64,000 nt of DNA from Streptomyces dangxiongensis (GCF_003675325.1 NZ_CP033073.1:6758001-6822000), one strand, 5' to 3'; shown: positions 36,774-46,221, counted from the stretch's first letter. The notes: a model not told the origin generated them from the letters alone. Numbers and translations: made by a program.

Positions 36774-37074
36774 CGGTCTCGTGTCCACTCATCATCGCAC
36801 GGCGAACCCGTTCGGGCCCTACGCGGACGCCTGCGCACGCACACCGTGGTATCGCGCCTGCTGCGCGGAGGCGGCCGTGATCGGCACATGCACCAGCAGA
36901 AGGCGTCGGACCGGACCGGGCAGGGCGGTCAGGGGTTCAGGGCCTGCTCGGCGGTGGGGTGACGGGATGACGGTGTCGAGGCCGACCGGTTCCGGTCACG
37001 CCGCCGACGAACAGGTGGTGCCTTCTGGGTTCGGTGTGGATCGCGGCATCTGCGCCTACGCTCAGGAGGCCCTC
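36774..37074. other. Intergenic, no supported gene
   Basis: No gene is recognisable. It lies between the STAS-gene leader and the IS481 remnant and belongs to the low-density stretch from 33.5 to 38.5 kb. Confidence 0.4.
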
Positions 37075-37225
37075 GTGTCCCACCGTCATGCCCCGCTGAC
37101 GCCGACGGGGCGACTGCGCCCGGCCCGGTGCTCGTGGACGACGGTTGACCGGTGCGCCGGGCTGCGGAACGCTTCCAGGTCAGCCACCCCACCGCCGCAC
37201 GCTGGGCGAGCCGCTACGGGCGTAC
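37075..37225 (+). pseudogene. IS481-family transposase N-terminal remnant
   Basis: A GTG at 37075 behind an AGGAGG site gives SHRHAPLTPTGRLRPARC, the start typical of IS481 transposases. After a frame change it reads VDDG, then TGA where a Trp codon is expected, then PVRRAAERFQVSHPTAARW and ASRYGR, the helix-turn-helix of that family. The rest of the transposase, including the DDE domain, is gone. No inverted repeats or target duplication were found. Confidence 0.7.
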
Positions 37226-37424
37226 CCGGGTCGCACCTCCGCCGCCCCTGCGACGCGTCGGCGCTACACCGGGTCCGAGCACAGCAGCGCGGTCACCGAG
37301 GTGATCCCCGCCTGCCTCGGCGCGCATCCGCGACGGGCGGGGCGGGCACTCACCACGCCTGCACCCAGCCACACTGCCCGAAACCCAGGTCCTGACGCCG
37401 GTTGATCATTGGTACGGTCCCGGC

Positions 37425-38087
37425 ATGGTCGAAGCACAGGGATCACCGGGCGCGCCGGTCACCGCGGCCGACGTCGAACACGCCGTCCGCCTGGCGCTGA
37501 CCGCGCTGAGCGGGGCGGACGTACGGGACTGGGGTGTCAAGGCCGGTTCCCTGGAGTGGGACTGCTGGGAGACCGTCGAGCACCTCGCCGACGACCTGTT
37601 CTCCTACGCTGTCCAACTAGGACCGGAAAAGCCGCCGTTGCACACTCACGTCCCGCTCGCGTGGAGCCGGAAGAGGCCGGGCGGCCCGGCGAACGCCGTC
37701 TTCGCGGACCGCGGGGCCGGACCGGCCGGGCTGCTGCAGGTACTGGATGCCGGCGGCGCCCTGCTGACCGCGATCGTCCGCACCACACCGCCCACGGTCC
37801 GGGCGCACCACGTCTTCGGCCCGGCCGATCCCGAAGGCTTCGCCGCGATGGGGGTCGTCGAGACGCTGGTGCACACCCACGACGTCGCCGAGGGCCTGGA
37901 CATCGACTGGATGCCGCCCGCCGGCCTGTGCGACCGCGTGCTGGCCCGGCTCTTCCCCGACGCCCCGACCGGCACCGACCGGTGGTCCACCCTCCTGTGG
38001 GCCACCGGTCGCGCGGAACTCCCCGGCCGGCCGCGCCTCACCGCGTGGCGCTGGCACGGAGCGCCCCGCGCCGACGGCAGGCCGTGA
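37425..38087 (+). CDS. Mycothiol-dependent maleylpyruvate isomerase-family protein
   Basis: A 220-residue DinB-like protein of the MDMPI family. The N-terminal metal-binding helix WDCWETVEHLADDLFSYA carries one His ligand, and the later GVVETLVHTHDVAEGL carries the other two. Members use mycothiol as a cofactor or simply bind metal; most Streptomyces copies have unknown substrates. It stands alone between an IS remnant and a cyclase-family gene. Confidence 0.87.
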   Translation: MVEAQGSPGAPVTAADVEHAVRLALTALSGADVRDWGVKAGSLEWDCWETVEHLADDLFSYAVQLGPEKPPLHTHVPLAWSRKRPGGPANAVFADRGAGPAGLLQVLDAGGALLTAIVRTTPPTVRAHHVFGPADPEGFAAMGVVETLVHTHDVAEGLDIDWMPPAGLCDRVLARLFPDAPTGTDRWSTLLWATGRAELPGRPRLTAWRWHGAPRADGRP

Positions 38088-38496
38088 GGCCCTCGTCCGC
38101 GCCGCGGCGAGGGCCGGCGGACCGGACGGGGAGGCGGCCGTCGGCCGCAGCACGCGTCGATCGGTGGCGGCTCGCCGGCCGGTGACGGGAAGTGAAGGGC
38201 CCCCGGCTGTGAGCCGCACACCGGGTGGGACACCCGGGGTGCGCGGCCATCCGAACGGCCCTGCCGCCGGCTCCTGGCCGGCAGGGGCCGCTGACGGTGC
38301 CGGTGTCCGGCGGTGCCGCGATGACCCCATTGGCGGATACTCGAGAGTGTGGCCGGTTCATGACCGTCGAACCGCCGCCCGCCCGGCCGTGCCGTGCCGC
38401 CGGTGGGCGAGCCCGCCGGCGCCCCCGGGCCCAGCCCGCGGCCACCCGCGACGACAGGCCCGGACGCCGGCCGATGCGGACGAACGGGAGTGGTGG
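38088..38496. other. Intergenic, no supported gene
   Basis: About 410 bases with only Arg/Pro/Ala-rich open frames. A promoter for the cyclase-family gene should be here. I see no motif I can name. Confidence 0.4.
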
Positions 38497-39462
38497 ATGA
38501 CCCCGGACAGGCAGCCCGCGCCGGCGTACTCCGCGGCAGCGCGGCCCATGACCGAGGCGGCCTTCCGCGAGCTGTACCGCCGGCTGCGGGACCCGCCCCC
38601 GGAGGCCGGGGGACACCCGCGTGGTGCGCTTCACCGGCTCACGTCCGAGCGGGTGGTGGCAGCCGCCGCCGAAGTCCGCTGCGGACTCAGCGTGTCACTG
38701 GCCGCGCCCGTGGAGACCCGGGCCGGCCCGGACAGTCCGCAACCGGCGTCCCACCGGATGACGGCACCGACGACCCGGGAGAGCGTGGAGCACGGGCTCG
38801 CGTTCGCCCGCGACCGGTTCGCCATGAACGTGCACGGCGACACCGACAGCCACCTCGACGCGCTGTGCCATGTGATGTTCGACGGCGAGTTGTACGGCGG
38901 TGTCCCGGCCGGCACCGTGACACCGGACGGCGCCGGTGCGCTGACGCTCGACCTGGTGAGCGACGGCATCGTGGGCCGCGGTGTCCTGCTGGACGTGCCA
39001 CGCCTGCGCGGTGTCCCGTGGCTCGAACCGGGGGACCAGGTGACCGCGGAGGATCTGGCCGCGGCCGAGACCGCGCAGCGGACGACGGTCGGGCCCGGTG
39101 ATCTCCTGTTCGTGCGGCTCGGGCACCGGCTGCGGCGCCGGACCCTCGGCGCCTGGGACGTGACGCGGGCGAGGGCCGGCCTGCACCCGACGGCCATGAC
39201 CTTCCCCGCCGAGAGGCAGGTGTCCGTCCTCGGATCGGACGGCAACAGCGACACGGCGCCCAGCGCGGTGACCGGGGTGCCGTTCCCCGTACACGTGCTG
39301 GCCGTCAACGCCATGGGGCTGCATCTGCTGGACTACCTGGACTTCGAGGCACTGGCCGCGGCATGCGAACGGCAGGGCCGCTGGCACTTCCTGTGCGTGG
39401 TCGCCCCGCTACGGCTCCCCGCGGCGACCGGCTCCCCGGTGAACCCGATCGCCGTTCTGTGA
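38497..39462 (+). CDS. Cyclase-family (kynurenine formamidase-like) metal hydrolase
   Basis: A 321-residue member of the cyclase superfamily, which contains metal-dependent amidases and esterases such as kynurenine formamidase. The signature HGxTHxDxxxH appears as NVHGDTDSHLDALCH near residues 110-124, with His and Asp metal ligands kept. The C-terminal FPVHVLAVNAMGLHLLDYLDFE is typical. The ATG at 38497 has GGGAG upstream; longer frames are not family-like. It lies 81 bases upstream of a GMC oxidoreductase on the same strand. Confidence 0.87.
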   Translation: MTPDRQPAPAYSAAARPMTEAAFRELYRRLRDPPPEAGGHPRGALHRLTSERVVAAAAEVRCGLSVSLAAPVETRAGPDSPQPASHRMTAPTTRESVEHGLAFARDRFAMNVHGDTDSHLDALCHVMFDGELYGGVPAGTVTPDGAGALTLDLVSDGIVGRGVLLDVPRLRGVPWLEPGDQVTAEDLAAAETAQRTTVGPGDLLFVRLGHRLRRRTLGAWDVTRARAGLHPTAMTFPAERQVSVLGSDGNSDTAPSAVTGVPFPVHVLAVNAMGLHLLDYLDFEALAAACERQGRWHFLCVVAPLRLPAATGSPVNPIAVL

Positions 39463-39543
39463 CCACGCCGGCGCGCGCCCGGCTGGGGGTGCCGCGTGAC
39501 CGGATGCCGCGTACGTTCGAAGGGAGGGGGCAGCAACGGCCGA

Positions 39544-41154
39544 ATGCCCGTGAGCGCAAGGACGGTGGTCGCCTTGGACGCCCTACCCCCGTACGACGTC
39601 ATCGTCATCGGGACCGGTGCCGGCGGTGGCACACTCGCCCACCGCCTCGCCCCGTCCGGCAAGCGGGTGCTCGTACTCGAACGCGGTGACTATCTGCCGC
39701 GCGAGCGCGACAACTGGGATTCCACGGCCGTGTTCGTCAAGGCCAAGTACCGGGCCCCGGAGTTCTGGCTCGACCGGCACGGCGACGAGTTCCCGCCCGA
39801 GGTGAACTACTACGTGGGCGGAAACACCAAGTTCTACGGCGCCGCGCTGTTCCGCCTGCGACCCGAGGACTTCGGCGAACTGCGCCACCACGACGGCACA
39901 TCGCCCGCCTGGCCCATCGATTACCAGGACCTGGAGCCGTACTACACCGAGGCCGAGCACCTCTACCTGGTGCACGGCCGCCACGGCGAGGACCCGTCGG
40001 AAGGGACGAGCAGCGCACAGTACGCCTACCCGCCGGTCGAACACGCGCCCCGCATCCAGCAGTTGAGCCTGGACCTGGAGAAGCAGGGACTGCACCCCTT
40101 CCACCTGCCGATCGGGGTCGACCTCACGCAGGACGAGTCCGGCCGCGCCACGCACACGAGTGCCTGCATCCGCTGCAACCGGGTGGACGGCTTCCCGTGT
40201 CTGCTCCTCGCCAAGTCCGACGCCCAGGTGATCTGCGTGGAGCCGGCGCTCCGCCACCCGAACGTCGAGATGATCACCAACGCGCGGGTGACGCGGCTGG
40301 AGACCGATCCCACCGGCCGCAGCGTCAGCACGGTCGTCGCCCGGCTCCCGGGCGAGGACGAGGCCCGCTTCTCGGCCGACATCGTCGTGGTGGCCTGCGG
40401 TGCCGTCAACTCCGCCGCGCTGCTGCTCGCCTCGGCCGACGACCGGCACCCGAGCGGGCTGGCGAACAGCTCGGACGTGGTCGGCCGGCACTACATGCGC
40501 CACAACAACCTCGCGCTGATGGCCGTCTCGAAGGAGCCCAACGACACCCAGTTCCAGAAGACCCTCGCCCTGCACGACTGGTACGTGGGCGCGGACGACT
40601 GGGACTACCCCCTCGGCGGGATCCAGATGCTCGGCAAGTCCGACGCCGAGCAGATCCACGGCGAGGCCCCGCGCTGGGCCGGCTCGGTGGCCCCGGACAT
40701 GCCCTTCGAAGTCCTGGCCCACCACGCCGTCGATTTCTGGCTGTGCGGGGAGGACCTGCCGCAGGCCGGCAACCGGGTGACGCTGGAGGGCGACGGCCGT
40801 ATCCGGCTCACGCTGGACGAGGGCAACAACACCGCGGGCCTGAAGCGGCTGAGGCACAAGCTCCAGCACATGCTCGGTCCCCTGGGCATGCACGAGCACC
40901 GCCTGCTGTCCCGGAGCATCTACCTGCACAAGGGCATGCCGATCGGCGCCACCGCACACCAGGCCGGCACGGTGCGTTTCGGGACCGACCCCGCGTCCTC
41001 GGCGCTGGACGTCCACTGCAAGGCCCACGACCTGGACAACCTGTACGTCGTGGACACGAGTTTCTTCCCGAGCATCGGCGCGGTCAATCCGTCCCTGACG
41101 GCCATCGCCAACGCGCTCCGCGTGGGTGACCACCTGCTGGAGCGGCTCGGCTGA
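39544..41154 (+). CDS. GMC-family FAD oxidoreductase
   Basis: A 536-residue flavin dehydrogenase or oxidase of the glucose-methanol-choline family. The dinucleotide fold VIGTGAGGGTLAHRLA is near residues 17-32, followed by the FAD ribose Glu in VLVLERG. The active-site His lies in PIGATAHQAGTVRFG and the C-terminal FAD segment is GAVNPSLTAIANALR with the conserved Asn. A Cys pair sits in CIRCNRVDGFPC. There is no Tat or Sec signal, so it is probably cytosolic. The start is uncertain (GTG 39496 or ATG 39544). It may pass electrons to quinone and the neighbouring bd oxidase (inference). Confidence 0.9.
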   Translation: MPVSARTVVALDALPPYDVIVIGTGAGGGTLAHRLAPSGKRVLVLERGDYLPRERDNWDSTAVFVKAKYRAPEFWLDRHGDEFPPEVNYYVGGNTKFYGAALFRLRPEDFGELRHHDGTSPAWPIDYQDLEPYYTEAEHLYLVHGRHGEDPSEGTSSAQYAYPPVEHAPRIQQLSLDLEKQGLHPFHLPIGVDLTQDESGRATHTSACIRCNRVDGFPCLLLAKSDAQVICVEPALRHPNVEMITNARVTRLETDPTGRSVSTVVARLPGEDEARFSADIVVVACGAVNSAALLLASADDRHPSGLANSSDVVGRHYMRHNNLALMAVSKEPNDTQFQKTLALHDWYVGADDWDYPLGGIQMLGKSDAEQIHGEAPRWAGSVAPDMPFEVLAHHAVDFWLCGEDLPQAGNRVTLEGDGRIRLTLDEGNNTAGLKRLRHKLQHMLGPLGMHEHRLLSRSIYLHKGMPIGATAHQAGTVRFGTDPASSALDVHCKAHDLDNLYVVDTSFFPSIGAVNPSLTAIANALRVGDHLLERLG

Positions 41155-41321
41155 CCCGCGGCCCGCCGGGCCGCGCCCCCGAGCGGACGAAGCTCCTCCG
41201 CCGAGCAGCGCAACGCGCTCCGCCCCGGTGTGCGACCGTCCCTCCACGGTGCTTGTCTGACGACTGAACCCTCCGGGCCCCGGCCCGGCCGGCCGGGCGA
41301 GCAGTGGAGGAGCGGGACATC

Positions 41322-42161
41322 GTGAGTTCCACCGAAGGAGCACCGCGGGGTGTGGTCGCCGCACGCCTGCTGAAGGGGCAGAAGGCACTGGTCACCGGCG
41401 CGAACTCCGGGATCGGCAGGGCGACGGCCGTCGCGCTGGGCAGGGCCGGGGCCGACGTCGTGGTGAACTACGTGGCCGGCCGCGAGGAGGCGGAGCGGGT
41501 GGTCGAGGAGATCACCGCCCTCGGCGTGCGGGCCATGGCCCACGAGGCGGACGTGTCCGACGAGGACCAGGTCGTCGCCATGATGAACCGCATGGTCCAG
41601 GAGTTCGGCACGATCGACATCCTGGTCGCCAACGCCGGGATGCAGCGCGACGCCCCGTTCGTCGAGATGACCCTCGCCGAGTGGCAGAAGGTCCTGGACG
41701 TCAATCTCACCGGCCAGTTCCTCTGCGCCCGCGAGGCGACCAAGGAGTTCCTGCGGCGCGGTGTCGTCCCCGAGGTGTCGCGCGCGGCCGGGAAGATCAT
41801 CTGCATGAGCTCGGTGCACCAGATCATCCCGTGGACCGGTCACGTCAACTACGCGTCGTCCAAGGGCGGCGTCCAGATGATGATGGCGACGCTGGCCCAG
41901 GAACTCGCCCCGCACAAGATCCGCGTCAACGCGGTCGCCCCGGGCGCCATCAAGACCCCGATCAACCGCAGTGCCTGGGAGACGGCCGAGGCGCGGGAGG
42001 AGCTCATGCGGCTGATCCCCTACGACCGCGTCGGTGACCCCGACGACATCGCCAACGCGGTCGTCGGCCTCGCCTCCGACCTCATGGACTACGTCGTCGG
42101 GACCACGCTGTACGTCGACGGCGGCATGACCCTCTTCCCCGGCTTCGCCACCGGCGGCTGA
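41322..42161 (+). CDS. Short-chain dehydrogenase, glucose 1-dehydrogenase-like
   Basis: A 279-residue classical SDR. The cofactor motif TGANSGIG lies near residues 25-32, NAG in VANAGMQ, catalytic Ser in CMSSVHQ, and Tyr-x-x-x-Lys in YASSKGG. The sequence resembles bacterial glucose/ribitol dehydrogenases. The GTG at 41322 follows GGAGGAGCGGGAC. It follows the GMC gene by 167 bases and precedes cydA by 36, so it may be co-transcribed with the oxidase genes. The exact sugar or alcohol substrate is not known. Confidence 0.9.
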   Translation: MSSTEGAPRGVVAARLLKGQKALVTGANSGIGRATAVALGRAGADVVVNYVAGREEAERVVEEITALGVRAMAHEADVSDEDQVVAMMNRMVQEFGTIDILVANAGMQRDAPFVEMTLAEWQKVLDVNLTGQFLCAREATKEFLRRGVVPEVSRAAGKIICMSSVHQIIPWTGHVNYASSKGGVQMMMATLAQELAPHKIRVNAVAPGAIKTPINRSAWETAEAREELMRLIPYDRVGDPDDIANAVVGLASDLMDYVVGTTLYVDGGMTLFPGFATGG

Positions 42162-42197
42162 TCCACCTCATCGGCGTCGGCCCCGGGAGAGAGCCAC

Positions 42198-43625
42198 ATG
42201 CACACGGTCCTGCTGCTGGCGGACGCCCCGCCACAGACACTGCCGGCCAGATCGATGATGGCCTTCACCCTGGCCTCCCACATCATCCTGGTCCCCCTGG
42301 GCGTCGCGCTGCCCCTGATCACGCTCATCATGCACGGCCACGGTCTGCGCCGGAACGATCCGACCGCCCTGCTGCTCGCCCGGCGCTGGTCCGCGGTCAT
42401 GGCGGTCCAGTTCGCGATCGGCGTCGTCACCGGCACCGTGCTGTCCTTCGAGTTCGGGCTGCTCTGGCCGGGCATGATGGGCCGGTGGGGCGATGTCTTC
42501 GGCATCGGGTTCGGGGTGGAGGCCTGGGCGTTCTTCCTGGAGGCCGTGCTCATCGCCGTCTACCTCTACGGCTGGCGCAGACTCCCCGCCCGGACCCACT
42601 TCCTGCTCGGCCTGCCCCTGCCCCTCGCGGCCCTGCTCGGCGCCTTCGGCATCCTGGCCGCGAACTCGTGGATGAACACGCCGCGGGGCTTCAGCCTCGA
42701 TCGCGCCGGCCACCCGGTCGACGTGAAGATCTGGAAGGCGATCTTCACTCCCATGTTCGGCCCGCAGTACTGGCACTTCGTCGTGGCGATGCTGGTCACG
42801 GCGGGTTACGTCGTCGCCGGCGTCTACGCCGTCGGCTGGCTGCGCGGCCGCCGGGACCGCTACCACCGGCTCGGCTTCACCGTCCCGTTCACGCTCGCCG
42901 CGGTGTTCACGCCCGTGCAGTTCGTGCTCGGCGACTCCATCGCCCGGCAGGTCTTCCACAAGCAGCCGGTGAAGTTCGCCGCCATGGAGATCGTCTGGAA
43001 GACCGACACGCACCAGCCGGAGTACCTCTTCGGCCGGCTGCATCCGAACGGGAGCATCTCCGGCGGCATCCGCATTCCCCAGCTCGACTCGATCCTCGCC
43101 GGGTTCCGTCCCGACACCAAGGTGACCGGGCTGACGTCCGTGTCCGCCGCCGACCGGCCGACGGCCACCCAGGCCACCATCGCCCACTGGGCCTTCGACA
43201 CCATGGTCGGCATCGGCTCCGTACTGGTGCTGCTCGCGCTCTGGTACGCCGCCCTCTGGGTGCTGCGCCGCAGGCTGCCGGCCTCACCCTGGTTCTTCCG
43301 GTGCGCGGCCGTCGCCGGCGTCGCCTCCGTCGTGGCCGTCGAGTGCGGCTGGATCACCACCGAGGTGGGCCGCCAGCCGTGGATCGTGTACCAGAACATG
43401 CGGGTCGCGGACGCCGTGACGGCGACGCGTCCCACCAGTCTGTGGATCATGCTGGGGCTGATCGTCCTGGTGTACGTCCTCGTCTTCGGGTCGTTCCTCG
43501 TGGTGCTCCTGCGCATGCGTTCGCGCTGGCGGCTCGCCGACCGGACGGACGCCCCGCGGCCACCGCAGGAGCCACCGGAGACGGACACCCCGTACGGGCC
43601 GCGCTCCGCCGGGAGCCGGCTGTGA
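42198..43625 (+). CDS. cydA: Cytochrome bd ubiquinol/menaquinol oxidase subunit I
   Basis: The haem-carrying subunit of a bd-type terminal oxidase, about 475 residues with nine predicted membrane helices. The haem-ligand His lies early (LASHIILVPLGV), Met and His ligands follow, and the quinol-site motif GWITTEVGRQPW is in the C-terminal third. The Q-loop between helices is short, as in the CIO or cyanide-insensitive subtype. It overlaps cydB by four bases. No cydCD ABC exporter follows; Streptomyces core cydABCD lies elsewhere, so this is probably a second oxidase. Confidence 0.92.
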   Translation: MHTVLLLADAPPQTLPARSMMAFTLASHIILVPLGVALPLITLIMHGHGLRRNDPTALLLARRWSAVMAVQFAIGVVTGTVLSFEFGLLWPGMMGRWGDVFGIGFGVEAWAFFLEAVLIAVYLYGWRRLPARTHFLLGLPLPLAALLGAFGILAANSWMNTPRGFSLDRAGHPVDVKIWKAIFTPMFGPQYWHFVVAMLVTAGYVVAGVYAVGWLRGRRDRYHRLGFTVPFTLAAVFTPVQFVLGDSIARQVFHKQPVKFAAMEIVWKTDTHQPEYLFGRLHPNGSISGGIRIPQLDSILAGFRPDTKVTGLTSVSAADRPTATQATIAHWAFDTMVGIGSVLVLLALWYAALWVLRRRLPASPWFFRCAAVAGVASVVAVECGWITTEVGRQPWIVYQNMRVADAVTATRPTSLWIMLGLIVLVYVLVFGSFLVVLLRMRSRWRLADRTDAPRPPQEPPETDTPYGPRSAGSRL

Positions 43626-44662
43626 TCGCCGGGGTGATCGCCGTCGTCCTGCTGCTCGCGGTCGCCGCCTACGCCTGCGGCGGCGGCACCGACTACGGAG
43701 CCGGCTTCTGGGACCTGACCGCGGGCGGGGCGGAGCGCGGCAGACGCCCGCGATGGCTGATCGACCACGCGATGGAGCCCGTGTGGGAGGTCAACAACGT
43801 CTGGCTGATCTTCGTGCTGGTCATCATGTGGACGGGCTTCCCCGTCCTCTTCCAGCGGGTGTTCACCACCATGTGGCTGCCCCTGGCGCTGGCCGCCGTG
43901 GGCATCGTGCTGCGCGGCGCCGGCTTCGCCCTGCGCAGGCCCGCCCGGCGGCTGTCCGGCCGCCGGCTGTACGGCGCGGTGTTCGCAGTCTCCTCGCTGC
44001 TGACCCCGTTCTTCCTGGGGGCCGCGGCCGGCGGGGTGGCCTCGGGCCGGGTGACCTCCGCGGCCACGGCGTCGACGGACGCCTGGGCCAATCCCACCTC
44101 CCTGCTGTTCGGTCTGCTCGCCGTCGCGGCCACGGCGGTGCTCGGCGCGGTCTTCCTCGCCGCGGACGCCCGCCGCTTCGCCGCGCCGGACCTGCACGGC
44201 TACTTCCGGCGCAGGGCGCTCGGCGCGCTGGCCGTCCTCGCCGTCCTCGCCGTGATCACCCTGGTCGTCACCCACGGGGACGCGCCCCACGTGTGGCACG
44301 GGCTGACGCACGGCGTGGGGCTCTTCTTCGTGGTCGTGGCGGCACTGTGCACGCTCGCCACCGCGTGGCTGCTGACGCGCTCCTCGGGAGCCTTGTCGCG
44401 GGTGCCCGCGGTCGGCGTGGTCGCGTCGGCCGTCATCGCCTGGGGCATGGCACAGCGCCCCTACCTCGTCCCGACCTCCCTCACCGTCGCCGAGGGCGCC
44501 GGCGCGCACACCACACTGCGCTGGCTCGGGCTGGTGAGCCTGGTGGCGGTCGTGCTCGTCGTACCGGCGGTCGCCCTGCTGTACTGGCTGGACACGCACG
44601 GCGAGCTGGAGGGCCTCACCGACGCCGACCTGCGGCCCGGTGGCGCGGGTGAGGAGAGCTGA
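43622..44662 (+). CDS. cydB: Cytochrome bd oxidase subunit II
   Basis: A 346-residue membrane protein with about eight helices that pairs with CydA. The GTG at 43622 overlaps the cydA stop (GTGA). Characteristic segments are GGGTDYGAGFWDL, the EPVWEVNNVWLI motif, and the internal repeat of helices. The sequence looks complete. Confidence 0.92.
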   Translation: MIAGVIAVVLLLAVAAYACGGGTDYGAGFWDLTAGGAERGRRPRWLIDHAMEPVWEVNNVWLIFVLVIMWTGFPVLFQRVFTTMWLPLALAAVGIVLRGAGFALRRPARRLSGRRLYGAVFAVSSLLTPFFLGAAAGGVASGRVTSAATASTDAWANPTSLLFGLLAVAATAVLGAVFLAADARRFAAPDLHGYFRRRALGALAVLAVLAVITLVVTHGDAPHVWHGLTHGVGLFFVVVAALCTLATAWLLTRSSGALSRVPAVGVVASAVIAWGMAQRPYLVPTSLTVAEGAGAHTTLRWLGLVSLVAVVLVVPAVALLYWLDTHGELEGLTDADLRPGGAGEES

Positions 44663-44710
44663 CGCCGTGGCGACGGCGCTCCGGGGAGCGCACCGGGGGC
44701 CGGGAGCCGG

Positions 44711-44923
44711 GTGACCGAGGACGAGATCCTGCTGGGCTTCGGCCTGACCGTGGCCCTCGCCGTCGGGTGCCAGACCCTCGCGAGCCGGCTGCGCGTCCCG
44801 GGCCTGGTCCTGCTGCTGCCGGCGGGATTCGCCGCCGGCGCGATCACCGACGACGTCCATCCCGACCGGCTCCCGGACCGGGACCGGGACCGCGACCGCC
44901 TCGGCACCCGTCCGAGGAGGTAG
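44711..44923 (+). pseudogene. Truncated Na+/H+ (CPA1) antiporter, N-terminal remnant
   Basis: From a GTG at 44711 the frame reads TEDEILLGFGLTVALAVGC, then QTLASRLRVPGLVLLLPAGF and AAGAITDDVHPDRL, the first one and a half helices of CPA1 antiporters. It then ends in a Asp/Arg repeat (DRDRDRDR) and a TAG after 70 codons. The remaining ten or so helices are absent from the window, so this is a deletion stub. Confidence 0.75.
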
Positions 44924-45059
44924 GAGACCGACCCGACGGGCCGGCAACTGGGTGATTTCCCGCAGGCGTTCACCCATCTCGCACGGACGAACCGCGCATC
45001 AGCCGGCCGCCACGCCGCGGCTTCGCCGCTCCGGCCTTTCGGCCGGGCCACGACCCGCT

Positions 45060-45587
45060 CTACCGGTCCGGCCCGGACACGGCCCGCAGCGCGGCCGCCA
45101 GGACCTGCGCCGGACTGCCGGACGCGTCCACGGTGACGCCCGGTTCGTCGTCGCGCAGCGGCTCCAGGGCGTCGTACTGCGAGTCGAGCAACCTCACCGG
45201 CATGAAGTGCGCCGTGCGGCGCGCCATCCGCTCCAGGGCCACCTCACGGTCGAGGGCGAGATACACGAACCACACGTCCGCTCCCGTGCGCCGGAACCGG
45301 TCGCGGTAGGCGCGTCTGAGCGCGGAACAGGCGGCGACACCGCCGTGCCCACCCGACGCGGTGGTGCGGATCCATTCCGCGACCGACGCCAGCCAGACCC
45401 CCCGGTCGGCGTCGTCCAGCGGGCATCCGGACGCCATCTTGGCGCGGTTCGCCGCGGAGTGCAGGTCGTCGCCCTCCAGGAACGGCACCCCGAGGCGGCT
45501 CGCGAGCCGGGCGGCGACGGTGGACTTGCCGGACCCGGCCACGCCCATCACGACCACCACGCGCGGGCCACCGGCCACTGCGGCCAA
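45060..45587 (-). CDS. gntK: Gluconokinase
   Basis: A 175-residue P-loop kinase that phosphorylates gluconate to 6-phosphogluconate. The P-loop GVAGSGKST is near residues 15-23, and EGDDLHSAANRAKMASGCPLDDADRGVWL is the diagnostic substrate-binding stretch, with LVYLALDR-like and RTAHFMP segments later. The start is uncertain (TTG 45587 or GTG 45578). It lies convergent to the cyd genes. If the upstream SDR makes gluconate, this kinase would feed it to the pentose phosphate pathway (inference). Confidence 0.92.
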   Translation of the reverse strand: MAAVAGGPRVVVVMGVAGSGKSTVAARLASRLGVPFLEGDDLHSAANRAKMASGCPLDDADRGVWLASVAEWIRTTASGGHGGVAACSALRRAYRDRFRRTGADVWFVYLALDREVALERMARRTAHFMPVRLLDSQYDALEPLRDDEPGVTVDASGSPAQVLAAALRAVSGPDR

Positions 45588-45875
45588 CAGGCCTCCCTGA
45601 GGTGAGAACGGAACGGTGGCACACGTCCACTATCGCCCCGCACCGCGCGCCGCGCCGCCTGTGCGAACCGTGCCCCGCGTCCGGTGGCACGCGCCCGGCC
45701 GGGACGCCCGGACAGCCTCCTGCCGGCCATCGAGCGACACGTCGGCCCCCCGCGGCCGCGGGCCGCCTCCGCCCTCCGGCACCGTGCGGACCTGCTCGCC
45801 GAGCGGTTCCGGCGGATCGGGCGGACACTGTCCGTACGGCATTCCGGCAGCTCACCGCCCGTCACAGGAGGCCTG

Positions 45876-46211
45876 ATGCCCGCGTCACGGTTCATGGCCG
45901 CCCTCGGCGGCACTGCCCTGCTGGGCATCGCGCTCACCGCCTGCCAGGACCAGGCATCCGGTCAGATCGTGATGCGGAACGGCGCCCGGCACGTGGAGAC
46001 CATCTCGAACGTGTCCGTCCACGGGTGTCATCGTCTCCGCGAAGGCGTGACCCACGTCGACAACTACACCCAGAACAGCCTGCTCATGTACGTGACGCCC
46101 GACTGCACCGTGCCGCCGGGCGGCCAGAGCATCTACCTGGACGGGGTGTCGTCGGACATCGCCGTCCGGTCCAACGGCCTGTGGCGCAGCTTCTCGTTCG
46201 CCCCCGGATGA
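45876..46211 (+). CDS. Small exported lipoprotein, function unknown
   Basis: A 111-residue protein from the ATG at 45876, placed eight bases after AGGAGG. The signal ends in a lipobox LTAC with Cys about residue 20, so it is anchored to the outer face of the membrane. Two later Cys (VHGCHRL and TPDCTVPPG) may form a disulfide, and the C-terminal half (QSIYLDGVSSDIAVRSNGLW) is predicted beta. I do not recognise the family beyond a Streptomyces-restricted hypothetical lipoprotein. Confidence 0.75.
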   Translation: MPASRFMAALGGTALLGIALTACQDQASGQIVMRNGARHVETISNVSVHGCHRLREGVTHVDNYTQNSLLMYVTPDCTVPPGGQSIYLDGVSSDIAVRSNGLWRSFSFAPG

Positions 46212-46221
46212 CGCCGGGGAC

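Noticed and set aside
36703..37395. A 230-residue plus-strand ORF over the IS481 scar
   Set aside because: It mixes unrelated frames, is Arg/Pro/Ser-rich and lacks a ribosome site; only the IS481 fragment inside it is meaningful.
42860..44977. A 705-residue minus-strand open frame across cydA and cydB
   Set aside because: It is antisense to two conserved membrane subunits and its translation is Arg/Gly/Gln-rich without domains.
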